From: Penicillus capitatus
Taxonomy: Eukaryota; Chlorophyta
Assembly (NCBI GenBank): GCA_965649825.1
Contig: OZ287696.1
Span: 1,984,001 to 2,048,000 of the forward strand
Reading direction: 5' to 3'
Length of the DNA: 64,000 bases
The notes beneath the pieces are model-generated. The model saw only the letters and a list, made by a program, of their open reading frames with translations, ran no database searches and was not told where the DNA came from. The first letter of the stretch is position 1. Every line of letters starts with the position of its first letter. The translations under genes and the position numbers were made by a program. Shown piece by piece: positions 48,601 through 59,017 of this stretch.

Positions 48601-49871
48601 TCGCTTCCGTTCTGCATCGGCGTTCTGTACATTGTGCCATACAGGCAATTTGAAGCGTCCAAAGCTGTTTTTCAGAGCCTTAGAAGATGCAGATTTGTGG
48701 GTGGCTGCCAAGAAAACCAACAGAAAGAACGGCAGATTGGCTTCGGCCGTTGCATCCAGAGCTGCCTCCCTTGCCGCCGCCGAAAATAAAAAGCCGAGGT
48801 GATCTTCCGTCTCCATACACGGCACACAGTCCCTGTGTTCTCTGCAGATGTGGAAACTGTGAAGCATGTTTGAATAAAGTCAATGGCGGCAATGCCTTTA
48901 GCAAACGTTGTCTCTATGTCCGTGCCCAAGCTGCTGCCGCTGCCGGTCCAGCCCTCAGCATCGTTCTCCAATTCTCACTCTTCCTGTGGCAGGTCACGTC
49001 GGTGCGCAAGTGTCGATTCACAGGGAAAGAGCATTGGGCGCCAAGTTAGAAGTTTACTGGCCATTGGATCAAAAATGGTTCCCCGGAATGGTGATGCCCC
49101 ATCGTCTTCCGTCTCGAGATCGCACTCAACACAGATATCGCTGTTCTCTACAGGTCACCGGCTTTGACAGGCTTCGTCTGCGACATACTGTACTTTACGA
49201 AGACGGAGATCGTGAAATCATCGCACTGTGGTCTCCCTGTCAGTTAGTTAGAGTGCTAAATCAGCCAAGAGATTGGCCATTGGCCGCCGAGGAGCAGCAG
49301 CAGAAAGAAGAGGAGGAGAGGTTGAGAAAAGAACAACAGAAGGCACGTCTCTTTTATATCCTATCCACAATGTCGTTCGTGTTCTCGACAGGAGGTTGCC
49401 CAACGAGAGCCGATCTCGTTGACAGACTACGAGGCAAATCGCAAGCACATGATTCAGAAGAACAAAGAGATTCTGTCCAGTCTGCTGGAAGAAGGACCAG
49501 AGCCTGCATCACAAAAGCCTGTTGCACAGGAGCAGGATCGAAGAGAAGAAATCATCGCCTTTACTTCGATGGCAGATATTCAGTTAAGCGCTGAACGCGT
49601 ACAGCAGATGTTGGGCCATGTATCGCCCCGACCTGCGGGAGATATACCAGACATTCCTTTCGGCGCCACAGCGACGCCGGGTCAGAGAGAGGAAGGCATA
49701 GCGGAGATCGATGTCTATTCGATTCTCGATTTTGGTGGACCCTGTCGTCACACTCGATCTGCCCGACGAGAGCTGACAGATTTCTTGGTGAATGAAAAGG
49801 CCGATTACATGACTCCAGCTCCAAAAAAGATCAAGACAGATGATACTCCCGCATCCGAAGACACTTTTTGA
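45644..49871 (+). CDS. DNA (cytosine-5) methyltransferase with PWWP, CXXC-like and Tudor modules
   Basis: It transfers methyl from SAM to cytosine in DNA. Exon 1 begins MRVVSLFSGAGGLDLGLKK (motif I). After a 209-base intron follow the motif IV exon GCELLVAGFPCIDISRAGL (PC present), VLLEN (motif VI), FGVPNRRSRVFFLAS (motif VIII), PTFTTNNDRICLL with MLRIEDAERLQ (target side of motif IX), YALLGNAVTVKVAEWLGERL (motif X) and WPRAAWYVTGIGRFGV. Then come TLVWCICRITKVWWPGYM and VVFFGDNCHDWVYA, the halves of a PWWP-like domain; CRCGNCEACLNK ending in KRC, a CXXC-finger half; GAKLEVYWPLDQKWFPG with VLYEDGDRE, a Tudor fold; and LTDYEANRKHMIQKNKEIL near the end. GC-AG introns at 46105-46138 and 49343-49391. 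Parts of the 47.3-47.6 and 48.2-48.8 kb exon structure remain unresolved. Confidence 0.85.
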
Positions 49872-50156
49872 GAATGTTTTTTGGACATACGACATATCGA
49901 ATGAAACGTCCGTTTAAGGATGTTACGGACGGTGATGGAGATTCCTATCCTTTCTTGCTCTTTCGGATCGATAGCATGATTTAAATCGCGTAGCAGTGAA
50001 AGATCGACGCTTCCGTCCAGACATCGCTCGATTGTTTCGTTCAGATGGCGTACGAGAACGGACCCGTGATGATGTGACGTGTGGGTCAGTTCGTCATGCG
50101 TTGGATCTGTTGACATGGCTGACGTGTCATCCGACGTTTGACATTCGCGGGTTTCG

Positions 50157-51264
50157 ATGAAGGTGGCGGTCAACAACCATGTATCATTTCGTCTGGTCTC
50201 GGCCCGGCGACCTAACCTCCATCACACCGTGACGCGACGTCCTCTCTTAGCGAGAGCTGCTGCTGCTCCACCGGACCAGATTGAGAAAGGTGCAGCGAGA
50301 GGGGGAGACGGTTACGTAAAGCGCATCATCCCTCATACGCCATCTCTGGCCAGATTTTGTCACCGAGCTGAAAGAAGTGGCAATGAGTTTGCACACAAAA
50401 GACAAGGCCAGTACGGGAGAACAGGAAAAGTCTTCGAAACCGTTTTCATCGGTGAGCCCTTCTGGCAGATGATCATTTGGAGATATGGGTGTTCTCTTCA
50501 GTGGAAATACACATTGGAAGGATATTTGAGATTCTTGGCGGAATCGAGATACGTCTACCGCACCTTCGAACGCATCATCCAATCCGACGACTCATGTACG
50601 GCTCCATCCCATCATACCGTCGAGCGATGGCGGCGGAATTGTGTCCAGTTGCTTTGCTTCGCGATTCTGGTCTCGATCGTGTCCAGTCTCTGGATCATGA
50701 CATCGCGTGGATCGCCGAAGAGCACGACTTGTCTATACCCGACATCTCTGACGACAGCCCAAGCAAAGACTACGCAAAGTACGGACAGATGTGCCAGCGG
50801 ATGTTTATTGCGAGATGAGGGGCGCGTGACTGTCAAGGGTATTGGAAGAACTGAGTCGATCGAACGTCCCTGCATTCGTCTGTCATTTCTTTAACTTCTA
50901 CTTGGCGCACACGGCCGGCGGAAGAATGATTGGAAAGAAGGTCTGTACATCTTGCCTATCACCATCCATCCGTCAGAAGCGTGGTCTGGATGCACAGGTG
51001 GCAGATGCCGTTCTCTCTGGAGAGTTTCGTCGACTGGCTTTCTATCGCTACGATTCCAATCTAAAGCAACTGGTAGACGATTTCAAAGCTTCGATCAACA
51101 GCGTTGCACTGGACTGGACGAGAGAAGAGAAAGAAATGGCTCTGGCTCAATCGGTCGAATCGTTCAAGGTACGGCGCCCTCTTTTACACATCCTGTATGA
51201 AAACCATCTCCAGTGTGTTGGCACCATCATGAAGACAATGCTCAAGGAGGACGACGAAATGTGA
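50157..51264 (+). CDS. Plant-type (plastid) heme oxygenase
   Basis: It opens heme to biliverdin for bilin chromophores, using ferredoxin in plastids. Exons 50157-50310, 50354-50451, 50502-50595, 50649-50790, 50838-50940 and 50998-51264 give 285 residues in exact frame. The first ~55 residues are a basic, Ala/Arg-rich transit peptide. The core reads DFVTELKEVAMSLHTKDKAS, with the proximal heme-ligand His in LHTKD; TLEGYLRFLAESRYVYRTFE; SGLDRVQSLDHDIAWI; VPAFVCHFFNFYLAHTAGGR with MIGKKV; and DWTREEKEMALAQSVESFK. LHTKDxA is the land-plant/algal HO1 pattern, unlike animal forms. A further optional intron would shorten the C-terminus. Confidence 0.93.
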
Positions 51265-51565
51265 ATGGCGTTTGGGTCGCTATTGGAAGTGCGGGAGTGT
51301 TCTTTGCTTAAGCAATTTTCTGGAGCGTACGCTTCAGATGCCGATTCTTTATCATTCAATCTTAGCCAAGGTCGACATGCGATCGTTGCATTGCGCCTGT
51401 GACTATTTGGTATGTACTGTGAAGAAAGCATCATCTTACGCCATTGTTTATCCTTCTGTCCGCTGTGTCCATTCGTGGACATCTCGAGCAATGACTCAAA
51501 TGCCGTCGCAATGACCTCTGTCAAATACATTGCCATTTATGATCCATGATTTGAACGTTTAAGGA

Positions 51566-52267
51566 ATGTGCGACAGTGTGCAAAGGCGTTTTCCATCTAT
51601 ACGGACATCCGCAATGCTCTCTTTCGCCGAGTATCCTGACAACGCTCCGATAAGGACGGGCAGTAGGAGACGCGCAAATCTGGTGACGCCTTTGCAAGCT
51701 GCGAGAGACGTCGCGACCCGTTTCCTGCGCACCCCTGGTGAAGTGCGTGTTCTTCGGGATGCTCTTCTGAATGGAGATGTCGAGACGAAGCGGCCGCCCA
51801 TTCCGAAAGAGGTCGTCTCAAAGATTCTCAATCTGGCTGAGTTCTGGTGTTGTGTCCAAAAAGCCGCCTACAGCGAATTCCTCGCCCAAGGATTGGACCT
51901 CCAGCTCTTCACCCTGGGTCCCGTTCGTGGAACCCCTCACGCACTCGAGTTCTCTGCAGAGTTGTACGAGCAACTGATCGAACAGAGCGGCGCTGCAACT
52001 CCAGGCGATGCCGGGACATTTGGCGAAGTCCAACTCAAACATCGATCGGGTCACAGAAAGGCGATGGGGACGCAGCTTGTCTTTGCCAATTTTCCGACAG
52101 CCGCCTGGATACGACAGGAAAGAATATTCGATAAGCAGGACCATTTCATGGCGCATTTCGAAGAAGGAAATCGACTGGAGTTTCGTGTTCAGGCATGTCA
52201 CTGGCCAGCACGGTTTCTCTATGTGAGGAACGCGTGTTTGAGACTGCACTACGAGCCGTCGTTGTAG
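51566..52267 (+). CDS. Uncharacterised 233-residue protein
   Basis: A single open exon with no clear domain. Residues ~75-95 (IPKEVVSKILNLAEFWCCVQ) look weakly like the start of an F-box. The C-terminal half alternates hydrophobic and polar residues as in a beta-sandwich and ends ACHWPARFLYVRNACLRLHY, similar in style to carbohydrate-binding-like folds in fungal and plant F-box-associated proteins. That resemblance is only by eye. Start is the first ATG, 300 bases after the heme oxygenase stop. Confidence 0.5.
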   Translation: MCDSVQRRFPSIRTSAMLSFAEYPDNAPIRTGSRRRANLVTPLQAARDVATRFLRTPGEVRVLRDALLNGDVETKRPPIPKEVVSKILNLAEFWCCVQKAAYSEFLAQGLDLQLFTLGPVRGTPHALEFSAELYEQLIEQSGAATPGDAGTFGEVQLKHRSGHRKAMGTQLVFANFPTAAWIRQERIFDKQDHFMAHFEEGNRLEFRVQACHWPARFLYVRNACLRLHYEPSL

Positions 52268-52745
52268 AGGGAAGGTCGAGAACAGAACTGCATTCGCCCT
52301 ATGCCGAGTCCAGTCGCCTGAGCGTTATTCATACCATGCAGCCGCCAGTATCTCACCACCAAACTGGGTGTCCACTTCTGATAGAGCTCAATAGAAGACC
52401 CCGATGGTTTAGCGGCAAGGAACGGTTGGTGTGAAGGAACCGTACTGCTTATGCAGATTTAAATGGGCGTCGAATGGCGTTGTGTTTTGATCTTTGGAGT
52501 ATGGAGATTCGGCGGCGCTGATCGATCGTCGTCGACATCATCATCTCAAGTCTTTGATTTGGATCGTAGGCGACATGACTTTCGCGGTTTTCCGTTCGAA
52601 GTCTCTTTCGCTGAGCGACGGAGGACGTCAATTCCATTTCGGACAATTGAACGGCGCATCAGACAAAGCGTAGAAACCGTGTCAAATCAAAAGACGCCTC
52701 GTTATTCAGAACGCGGTACTTCATTTTAGCAAGGACCGACGCACG
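52268..52745. other. Short spacer, no gene seen
   Basis: It carries the 3-prime end of the unknown gene and the promoter of the acyltransferase gene. I see no motif I can support. Confidence 0.4.
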
Positions 52746-54033
52746 ATGAAGTCGACACTGTCCGACCTGGATATGTCTGTGCGCCTCGGCGCGTTTGTCA
52801 TGGCGAATTTCCTGATGTATGCTTGGACGCGATACGTTGTTGCACCAGCCCGGGTCGGGTGGCCGCGTCTCTTACTGTCGACGTTCCTGACCCCTCTGAT
52901 TTTCCTCGTCTGCATCCTCTTCGACCAAGATAAGAACGATGAATTCACCGCTGCTGCCTACTGCCTCTGCAACTTTCTGTGGCTGACCCCATTGAAGATA
53001 TACTCGTTCTGCATGAATCGAGGACAACTCGTCAAGGCATACGACTGTGGCAGCAACGCCGCCTTTGCTGTCGGGCTTCTCTTACCTGTCGTTGTCGCCT
53101 TCGATGCAAAACCTGTGCCGAAAGAGGCCGAAGATGAAGCCAAGAAACGCCATGCTTACAGAGACGCTCGATTCGCAGTCGTCCGTTACAAAGAGGGCGC
53201 CCGAAAGGAGGCCCTCCTGCAGTTTACCTACGCCATCCTTGAAGTCCGCCCACCCTTCTCCTTCTCCCTTCCTCATCTCTGTCTGTGTGACGCAGTTCGC
53301 GTTCATGGTCTTTCTCAGATACGCCCGCAATCGTCTTGCCGATGCTGGGCAGATGTTCTTGAGCGATTTCTGTATTGGATGGTATGTCTATGGCTATACG
53401 ACGTTTGTCGAAGCAATCGTCAGTCTCTGTATCCGGTTCACCGCCAACATGAAACTGGAACCCAGTTTCAACAGACCCTGGCTTGCTCAGTCCGTCAAAG
53501 AACTCTGGGCCATTCGATACAACCTCACCTTTGCGAAGACGCTCAGAAATTTTGCCTATGATCCTATCTACGAAGGCAGGATCCATACCCCACGCACTCC
53601 TTCTGTTATCTCTTATTCTGTCTGAGCAGGGAGTTGGATTGCGGGCCCGCGCTACTTTGATCACAAAAAGGCGTCGAAACCGCGCAGAAGGACTGCTCTT
53701 TTTTCCACGTTCGTCCTCAGCGGCATCATGCACATGGTCTTTTCGCGTGCCATATGCACGCCTAGCTGGCCGTATCTCCATGGCGGGTTCTTTGTGCTGA
53801 ATGGTATCGTCGTTCTCCTCGAAGACATATTGAAGCCAATGGTGACATCGTGGAACCTGGGGTCCAGAATCCTCAATGCACTACCATCTCTAGTCTTTAC
53901 GCTTTACGTCTTCGCGACGCTCACCATACTGAATCACCTCCTCTTTTGGACAGAACTGGAGGCATGCGATTATCGCAGAAGGTTCATAAATGGTGGTCTC
54001 GCTTTGTTGCCTGAAGACACATGGCTTCAGTAG
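52746..54033 (+). CDS. MBOAT wax-synthase-like acyltransferase
   Basis: Plant-type wax synthases join acyl-CoA and fatty alcohol to wax ester in the ER. Exons 52746-53243, 53296-53575 and 53630-54033 give 393 residues, mostly hydrophobic with about eight helices. Family blocks are KELWAIRYNLTFAKTLRNFA with YDPIYEG (plant WS: FWxRRWNLxxxxxLRxxxYDP) and STFVLSGIMHMVF, whose His is the conserved MBOAT residue, then HGGFFVLNGIVVLLED. The second intron (53576-53629) is GC-AG; it is the only option that links YDPIYEG to SWIAGPRYFDHK in frame. A related acyl acceptor (sterol, diacylglycerol) cannot be excluded. Confidence 0.82.
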
Positions 54034-54434
54034 AAAGCCCAACAATCAATGCTCCAATCGGCAGAACGCACGTCCTAGATTGCCAGAATCTCGACAGTGG
54101 CGGCGCTGAACCTCCCTGTCCGTTGCCTAGCGACTGACATGCGCTTGTGTCTGAATCCAATTCCAGAATTCTGTGACGAATGGACGCGTCCTCTCTGTCG
54201 CGTCGCTATTCGACGTTCCTGTTTGAGATGGCTTCAAATATGACAGACCGTACGACACAGCTTCGCTGATGGGCGGTTTCTAGACGTCTGTCCATTGCTC
54301 GTCTTCTGCGTACCTTCAACGTCACATCAGCATGGCGTGCAAACATCTTCTCGATTCACCAAATCCAATCGAGCCTGTCCACACGTGCACCGTTCTCTGT
54401 TCGTTGCCTTCTTCTGTCCGTCATCAACTGACAC
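54034..54434. other. Spacer, no gene seen
   Basis: It is 400 bases between two plus-strand genes, containing the reductase promoter. A GTCACATCA copy at about 54324 has no splice partner. Confidence 0.35.
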
Positions 54435-56443
54435 ATGGTGGACCTTGTAAGCACGTTAAGCGCCATCGTCGTGGCGTGCGTTGTTTTCTTCTTCGTCCAT
54501 CGCGTGGCAAATCTCTTCACCTCTAAAGACGAAAACCTCCAACACGGAGACGCATCGGAGGAGAACAAAGGCAATGACGGCAGCGAAGCGGTCTCAAACG
54601 ACGAACTCGCCATACGAATTCTCTTCGGAACACAGACGGGCACGGCCGAAAAGCTCGCCAAAGAAATGCGGTCCAAAATTTACGAAGTGTATGGTACCGA
54701 AGCTGTCAAAGTCTACGTTGAAGATGTCGAATGCTATCGACCCAGTGAACGCTTCCACAACGAACGCTATGTGTTTCTCTTTGTCGCGACCTATGGCGAC
54801 GGCGAGCCCACAGACACGGCTGTGGAATTTGATCAGTGGCTGACAGGAGCCGAAGAAGTGGGCGAAGAAATCCTGCACGGCGTCCGATTTGGCGTCATGG
54901 CTCTGGGCAATCGAGAATATGAACATTTCTGTATCTTTGGCGCCAAGGTCGATCAAGCAATGGAACGCCTCGGAGCGCAGCGGATCGTTGACCGAGTGGA
55001 CGGAGATGACAGCAAATGCATCGAAGACGATTTCGAAAACTTCGCCAAGAATGCCTTGGACGCGTTGGCCAACGAAGAAGCCTTCCGGAACATCGAAGTC
55101 GATGTGCCACAGAAACTGACGGTGCAGAACGTTCCGGCGTACAAAGTGATTTTTGATCCGGCTGAGAAAACGCAGACGACGCAGAAGACACGAGCCGCTG
55201 GACAGACGACAGACATCGCATGCGTCTCGTCGATTCGCGAGCTGCATACGGAGCGATCCGATCGATCGTGTGTTCATGTGGAGTTGGATATCTCTATGAA
55301 TGATGTGACGTATCAAGCAGGCGATCACGTGGCCATTCAACCGGAGAACTGCCCTGAGCTCGTAGAAGAGGCGGCAGCTTTTCTGGGATGTCCACTCGAT
55401 ACACGCTTCTCCCTGGAGATGCCATCGGACAACGAAGAAGACTTGGAGCCGCCGTTTGCCGGTCCAGTGACACTCAGAGAGGCCCTGATGCGATATGCCG
55501 ATCTGACGAATCCCCCACAGAAGCACTCGATGAAACTGCTGTCTGCCTTCGCCACGAATCCAGACGAGGCAGAACAGTTGTTGTTCTTATCGTCTGTGGA
55601 TGGCAGAGAGAAATTCACACAGATGGTGCACAACAACGCCATGAGTTTGCTGGAGCTTATGCAGGAATTCCCATCTGCCAAGCCAGATCTGGGTGCCTTC
55701 TTTGGATCGATCTGCCCCCGTGTGCAACCGCGCTACTATTCTATTTCGTCCTCCCCAGCCCAAACGCCGCAACACATTCACGTGACGGCAGCCGTGGTGC
55801 ATGAAAAGAAGCCGAGTGGTAAGATCCACAAAGGCGTCTGTACAAACTGGCTCAGTACTCGAGAACTCGGCGCTCGTGCTGCGATTCACGTTCGGACATC
55901 GCATTTCAAGCTTCCGTCTGATCCAAGCGTGCCCGTTGTGATGGTTGGGCCCGGAACAGGAATTGCTCCTTTCAGAGGTTTTCTGCAAGAAAGGGCCAAG
56001 TTAAACGCCAATGGGGTGTCATTGGGTCCAGCTTTGCTCTTCTTCGGTTGTCGCCATCCCGAAACGGACTATATCTACCAGGAGGAATTGGAAGGCTATG
56101 TGAACGACGGTACCTTGACCGCACTCCATGTCGCCTTCTCTCGCGAGACCGACAAGAAAGTCTACGTCCAACACAAGCTCCTCGAGAACAGTACTTAATC
56201 CGCACTCTCACTCTTTTTCTAATACATTGTGTGATGTGACCCGTAGAGGAAGAAGTGTGGAGCCTGCTACATGAAAAGGGTGGTTATTTTTATGTGTGTG
56301 GCGATGCGAGTCGTATGGCACGCGATGTCCATCGAACACTGCACGAAATGGCAGAAAAAGTAACGGGTGTAACAGGGTCAAAGGTGGAGCAGATCATCAA
56401 GACTCTTCACGATCAGGGACGTTATCAAAAAGACATCTGGTAG
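54435..56443 (+). CDS. NADPH-cytochrome P450 reductase
   Basis: The diflavin reductase feeds electrons from NADPH to P450s and other ER oxygenases. Two exons (54435-56190, 56247-56443) give 650 residues. An N-terminal anchor LSAIVVACVVFFFVHRVANL is followed by the FMN domain (ILFGTQTGTAEKLAKEM; FLFVATYGDGEPTDTAVEF; GNREYEHFC), the FAD domain (PRYYSISSSPAQTPQHIHVT; HKGVCTNWLS) and the NADPH domain (VMVGPGTGIAPFRGFLQER; FFGCRHPETDYIYQEEL; YVCGDASRMARDV) ending in W, the aromatic lid over FAD. The single intron ends GATGTGACCCGTAG. All cofactor motifs look intact. Confidence 0.96.
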
Positions 56444-56552
56444 AAGAACACCTCGGCCGAATCGCGTATGCTCTTATTGACATTATCTATTCATTTATTG
56501 GTACGGGGGACAAATGGCAACGGTCAATGTGTTCTTAACAAGAAACACTGTC

Positions 56553-57653
56553 TTAAACGTTGCTTGAATGCAGATAGAGCATGGTCATTGTGATCAGACT
56601 ACCCAGTGCAGCAAAGAGTAACAGTAACATCTTGCCGTCAGCTGCTCGATGTCGCCTTCGCTTTTTGACACTCTTATCCTCATTTCCAGGCGATCTAAAG
56701 AATCGTCAACAGGCCTGGATGAATGCGGCGGCGGCGGGGGTGGACTTGGAGGTGATGGGCAGTCCAGGTGTGAGCGCTTCTGGAAATATCCGTTGGGCCA
56801 GTCGCTTCAGCATCGTACTGCGTTTGACATACTTTTCTTCATCTACCTCTGTCGCTTCTCCGTTGCCAATGATCACCCCGTGTCGTCCTTTGCTATCCGC
56901 CACAGACTAGGTTCACCACAGGGACACTCTCGCGTCCGAACAACACTGATGTGGATCGCACCGACGCACGATGCATGCGGGTTGAAGGAGAGGAGGCGAT
57001 TTGAATCTCGGACGTCGATGCGTCATCTGCAGCACATTGCCAGAACGCTGAGATGTTAGATGTCATACTTCTTGGATAGGATGTATGGCCTCCACTCGAT
57101 TCTGCCATACCCGCCACTGCCTGAGCACTGCACCTCATGGACAAAGGCACGCCAAACAGCAGCTCACCTCTTCGACATAGAGCTCGTCAATGTCTTCCAG
57201 TCCATCCAATGACGAAATGCGTTCGCCCGTCTACAGCAAGACACGTCACATCACACAAAAGTGTGACATGTGCGAGATACCGAAGCAAAGTAGACAGATC
57301 CGACGCCTTCTAATCGCAGCTTGGCTTTCACCTGGTCTCCGCGAAAGAGAATCGAAACGATGGGACAAAGACTGGCGAACCTGTTCAATGAACTCCTCCC
57401 AGGAGTATGTGTCTGGAACAGGCACAGCCACTTTCCTGAAACAGCCGCACTCCGTGGCACAGAGACAACGTCTGACAGCATACCGTTTAGGCACGGAGTT
57501 GCGCAGCGAGACGAAGACTAAACGCGATGCCTCCTGTCACCAACAACCTCTTTATCGATCGTTTTAGCCAGGAACAGAACGCGAGTCGTCGTCTCTTACG
57601 ACGTCCGCTTTTGTGATGCCGTAGCCTCGTGTCGAAGGACCGGTATGTGACAT
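56553..57653 (-). CDS. Tail-anchored protein with doublecortin/ubiquitin-like domain
   Basis: Exons join from ATG 57653 (MSHTGPSTRGYG) over a GTAAGA donor to EASRLVFVSLRNS and then VAVPVPDTYSWEEFIEQV, KLRLEGVGSVYFASTGERIS and SLDGLEDIDELYVEE. This strand-helix-strand order (sW-x-x-F, Vk-x-KL, GE-x-I-x-SLD-x-L-x-DIDELYV) resembles doublecortin or other ubiquitin-like folds; I am not sure which. After a Ser-rich linker comes KRSTMLKRLAQRIFPEAL, a strongly basic KKRRRHR and MLLLLFAALGSLITMTMLYL, a C-terminal membrane anchor followed by eight residues. One intron contains GTGATGTGACGTG. It starts 7 bases after the stop of the preceding same-strand gene. Confidence 0.6.
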
Positions 57654-57660
57654 CGCGAAG

Positions 57661-58109
57661 TCATGCAACGAATGCAGCGCCAATGATGTAGATAGGGTGC
57701 TAACCAACGACTCTCACTCAGCCTGAATCGAATCAGACCACGCAGGCGCTGTGGCTCCACAAAGAGCCATCCCAGGGCGACACTTCGAACACCGAATGCC
57801 CATACCATCGGCAATGCAGCCCAACACTTAACGCCAACGCGTGATTCTAAGCTGTTCATGAATACCGCATGTTGTAGGATGATTTCGCCGAACTCGTCGC
57901 GCTCGAGCATCGGCAAAGGAGAAAACGGCTGTGGAGTGAGAGATACGTTACGCCATCGGCAGAAAGATACTGTTCTTGCTCTGTCAGCATCGTCCCTGCC
58001 TTTCGGCCGAAGATTTTTGCGCCGATCCATAGTTCTTCCGGCGTCCACTGGCCAATTGGCACGCGTGCCTTAACGACCGGACATCAGATTGGCAAGCGTC
58101 CGGTGACAT
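57661..58109 (-). CDS. Small two-helix membrane protein, unknown
   Basis: Three introns (about 38, 50 and 65 bases) can be removed to give about 100 residues: MSPDACQSD, then WTPEELWIGAKIFGRKAG, DEFGEIILQHAVFMNSLE and the hydrophobic KCWAALPMVWAFGVRSVALG with HPIYIIGAAFVA at the C-terminus. Size and layout suggest an organellar inner-membrane subunit, but I do not recognise it. The stop TGA is 7 bases from the ATG of the tail-anchored gene. The start codon overlaps the TATAAA element used (on the other strand) by the next gene. Exon 1 is the least certain part. Confidence 0.45.
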
Positions 58110-58114
58110 ATAAA
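58109..58114 (+). promoter_or_regulatory. Candidate TATA box
   Basis: TATAAA lies 65-70 bases upstream of the ATG at 58179, a plausible distance for a short 5-prime leader. It is one of few TATA-like elements correctly placed in this window. Confidence 0.4.
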
Positions 58115-58178
58115 TGGAATATTCTGTCGCTCTTTGTCCTGCAAACAACCCGTCTTCACATTCTTTTCGCGTCCACCC

Positions 58179-58952
58179 ATGGGCCTCGCCGCATCTGTTC
58201 TGGCTCCGTCGTGCCTCGTGGGCACCGGCCTCTGTCTGTTGAGCGGAAACGTGCCGATGCTGCTCGGATGCGTTCTTCCGTTTGCTTGCGAATTGGCGCA
58301 CGTCATTACCGACGAAGCTTTGATGTCCGAAGGCAAAATCTCCATCGACGACAACATCGCCGACGTTGCGCATTGGAGCGTCGTCCAGTTCGGCATCCGT
58401 TCCTATTCGCTCAATTGCTGTGGCCGCTGGAATCCACTCCTCGACACACTGCGTCTGATCTTGGCCCCGTGTGCTGCCTCCTTTTCGGGACGTATGATCC
58501 ACGATGTCGTCGTTGCCTTTATCTGTGATCAAGAGAGTGGATCTGAAGCACTCCTCCTTCTTTCCAGAGCACACAACGGCGATCTGGACATCTGCCTTTG
58601 TGAGACGGTGGAGGAAGTGGATATCAAAGGCAAGCCCGAAATCTTTGGCATCCCTAAGAGGGGGTGGTGGAAAGCACGGACAGAGAGTCCAGTGATGCGT
58701 GTGGGAGATCTCGTGCAAAAATGCCGCGCCATGCCTACGGAGTATCAGCCCGTTTCGAATAATTGTCATCATTTTGCGAAGGAGCTCTGGAACTGGCATG
58801 CAGAGAAACTCAGCGAAGAAGGAAGCACGGTGCGACGGATACGGTTGCCACGCAGTCGGCGGCGATGTTCATCGAAAGGACCGGCCAGATCGCTCATCTT
58901 TAAGCGAAAACCTTTTGAGAATTCGATCACCATTGCACATTCTTTGCAATAG
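58179..58952 (+). CDS. Putative N-myristoylated protein with NCHHF motif
   Basis: A single exon encodes 257 residues. It begins MGLAAS, a good N-myristoylation signal, and Cys12 could be palmitoylated. Hydrophobic segments near the start (LVGTGLCLLSGNVPMLLGCV) may touch the membrane. The C-terminal half has EYQPVSNNCHHFAKELWNWH. NC-H-x-F followed by a helix is the catalytic-Cys style of LRAT/PPPDE/NlpC-like thiol hydrolases, where an upstream His pairs with it; I cannot locate that His with certainty. A basic tail (LPRSRRRCSSKG) follows. Hydrolase or acyltransferase activity is a guess. Confidence 0.55.
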   Translation: MGLAASVLAPSCLVGTGLCLLSGNVPMLLGCVLPFACELAHVITDEALMSEGKISIDDNIADVAHWSVVQFGIRSYSLNCCGRWNPLLDTLRLILAPCAASFSGRMIHDVVVAFICDQESGSEALLLLSRAHNGDLDICLCETVEEVDIKGKPEIFGIPKRGWWKARTESPVMRVGDLVQKCRAMPTEYQPVSNNCHHFAKELWNWHAEKLSEEGSTVRRIRLPRSRRRCSSKGPARSLIFKRKPFENSITIAHSLQ

Positions 58953-59017
58953 CGTCAAAAGAATCGGCGGCGTGAACACGTCCAAAGCGTTTGTGTGGTT
59001 ACTGTGTTCACGATCAA

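Noticed and set aside
54594-55526. Reverse open frame of 310 codons over the P450 reductase
   Set aside because: It mirrors coding exons with intact flavin-binding motifs, so it is a codon-bias shadow.
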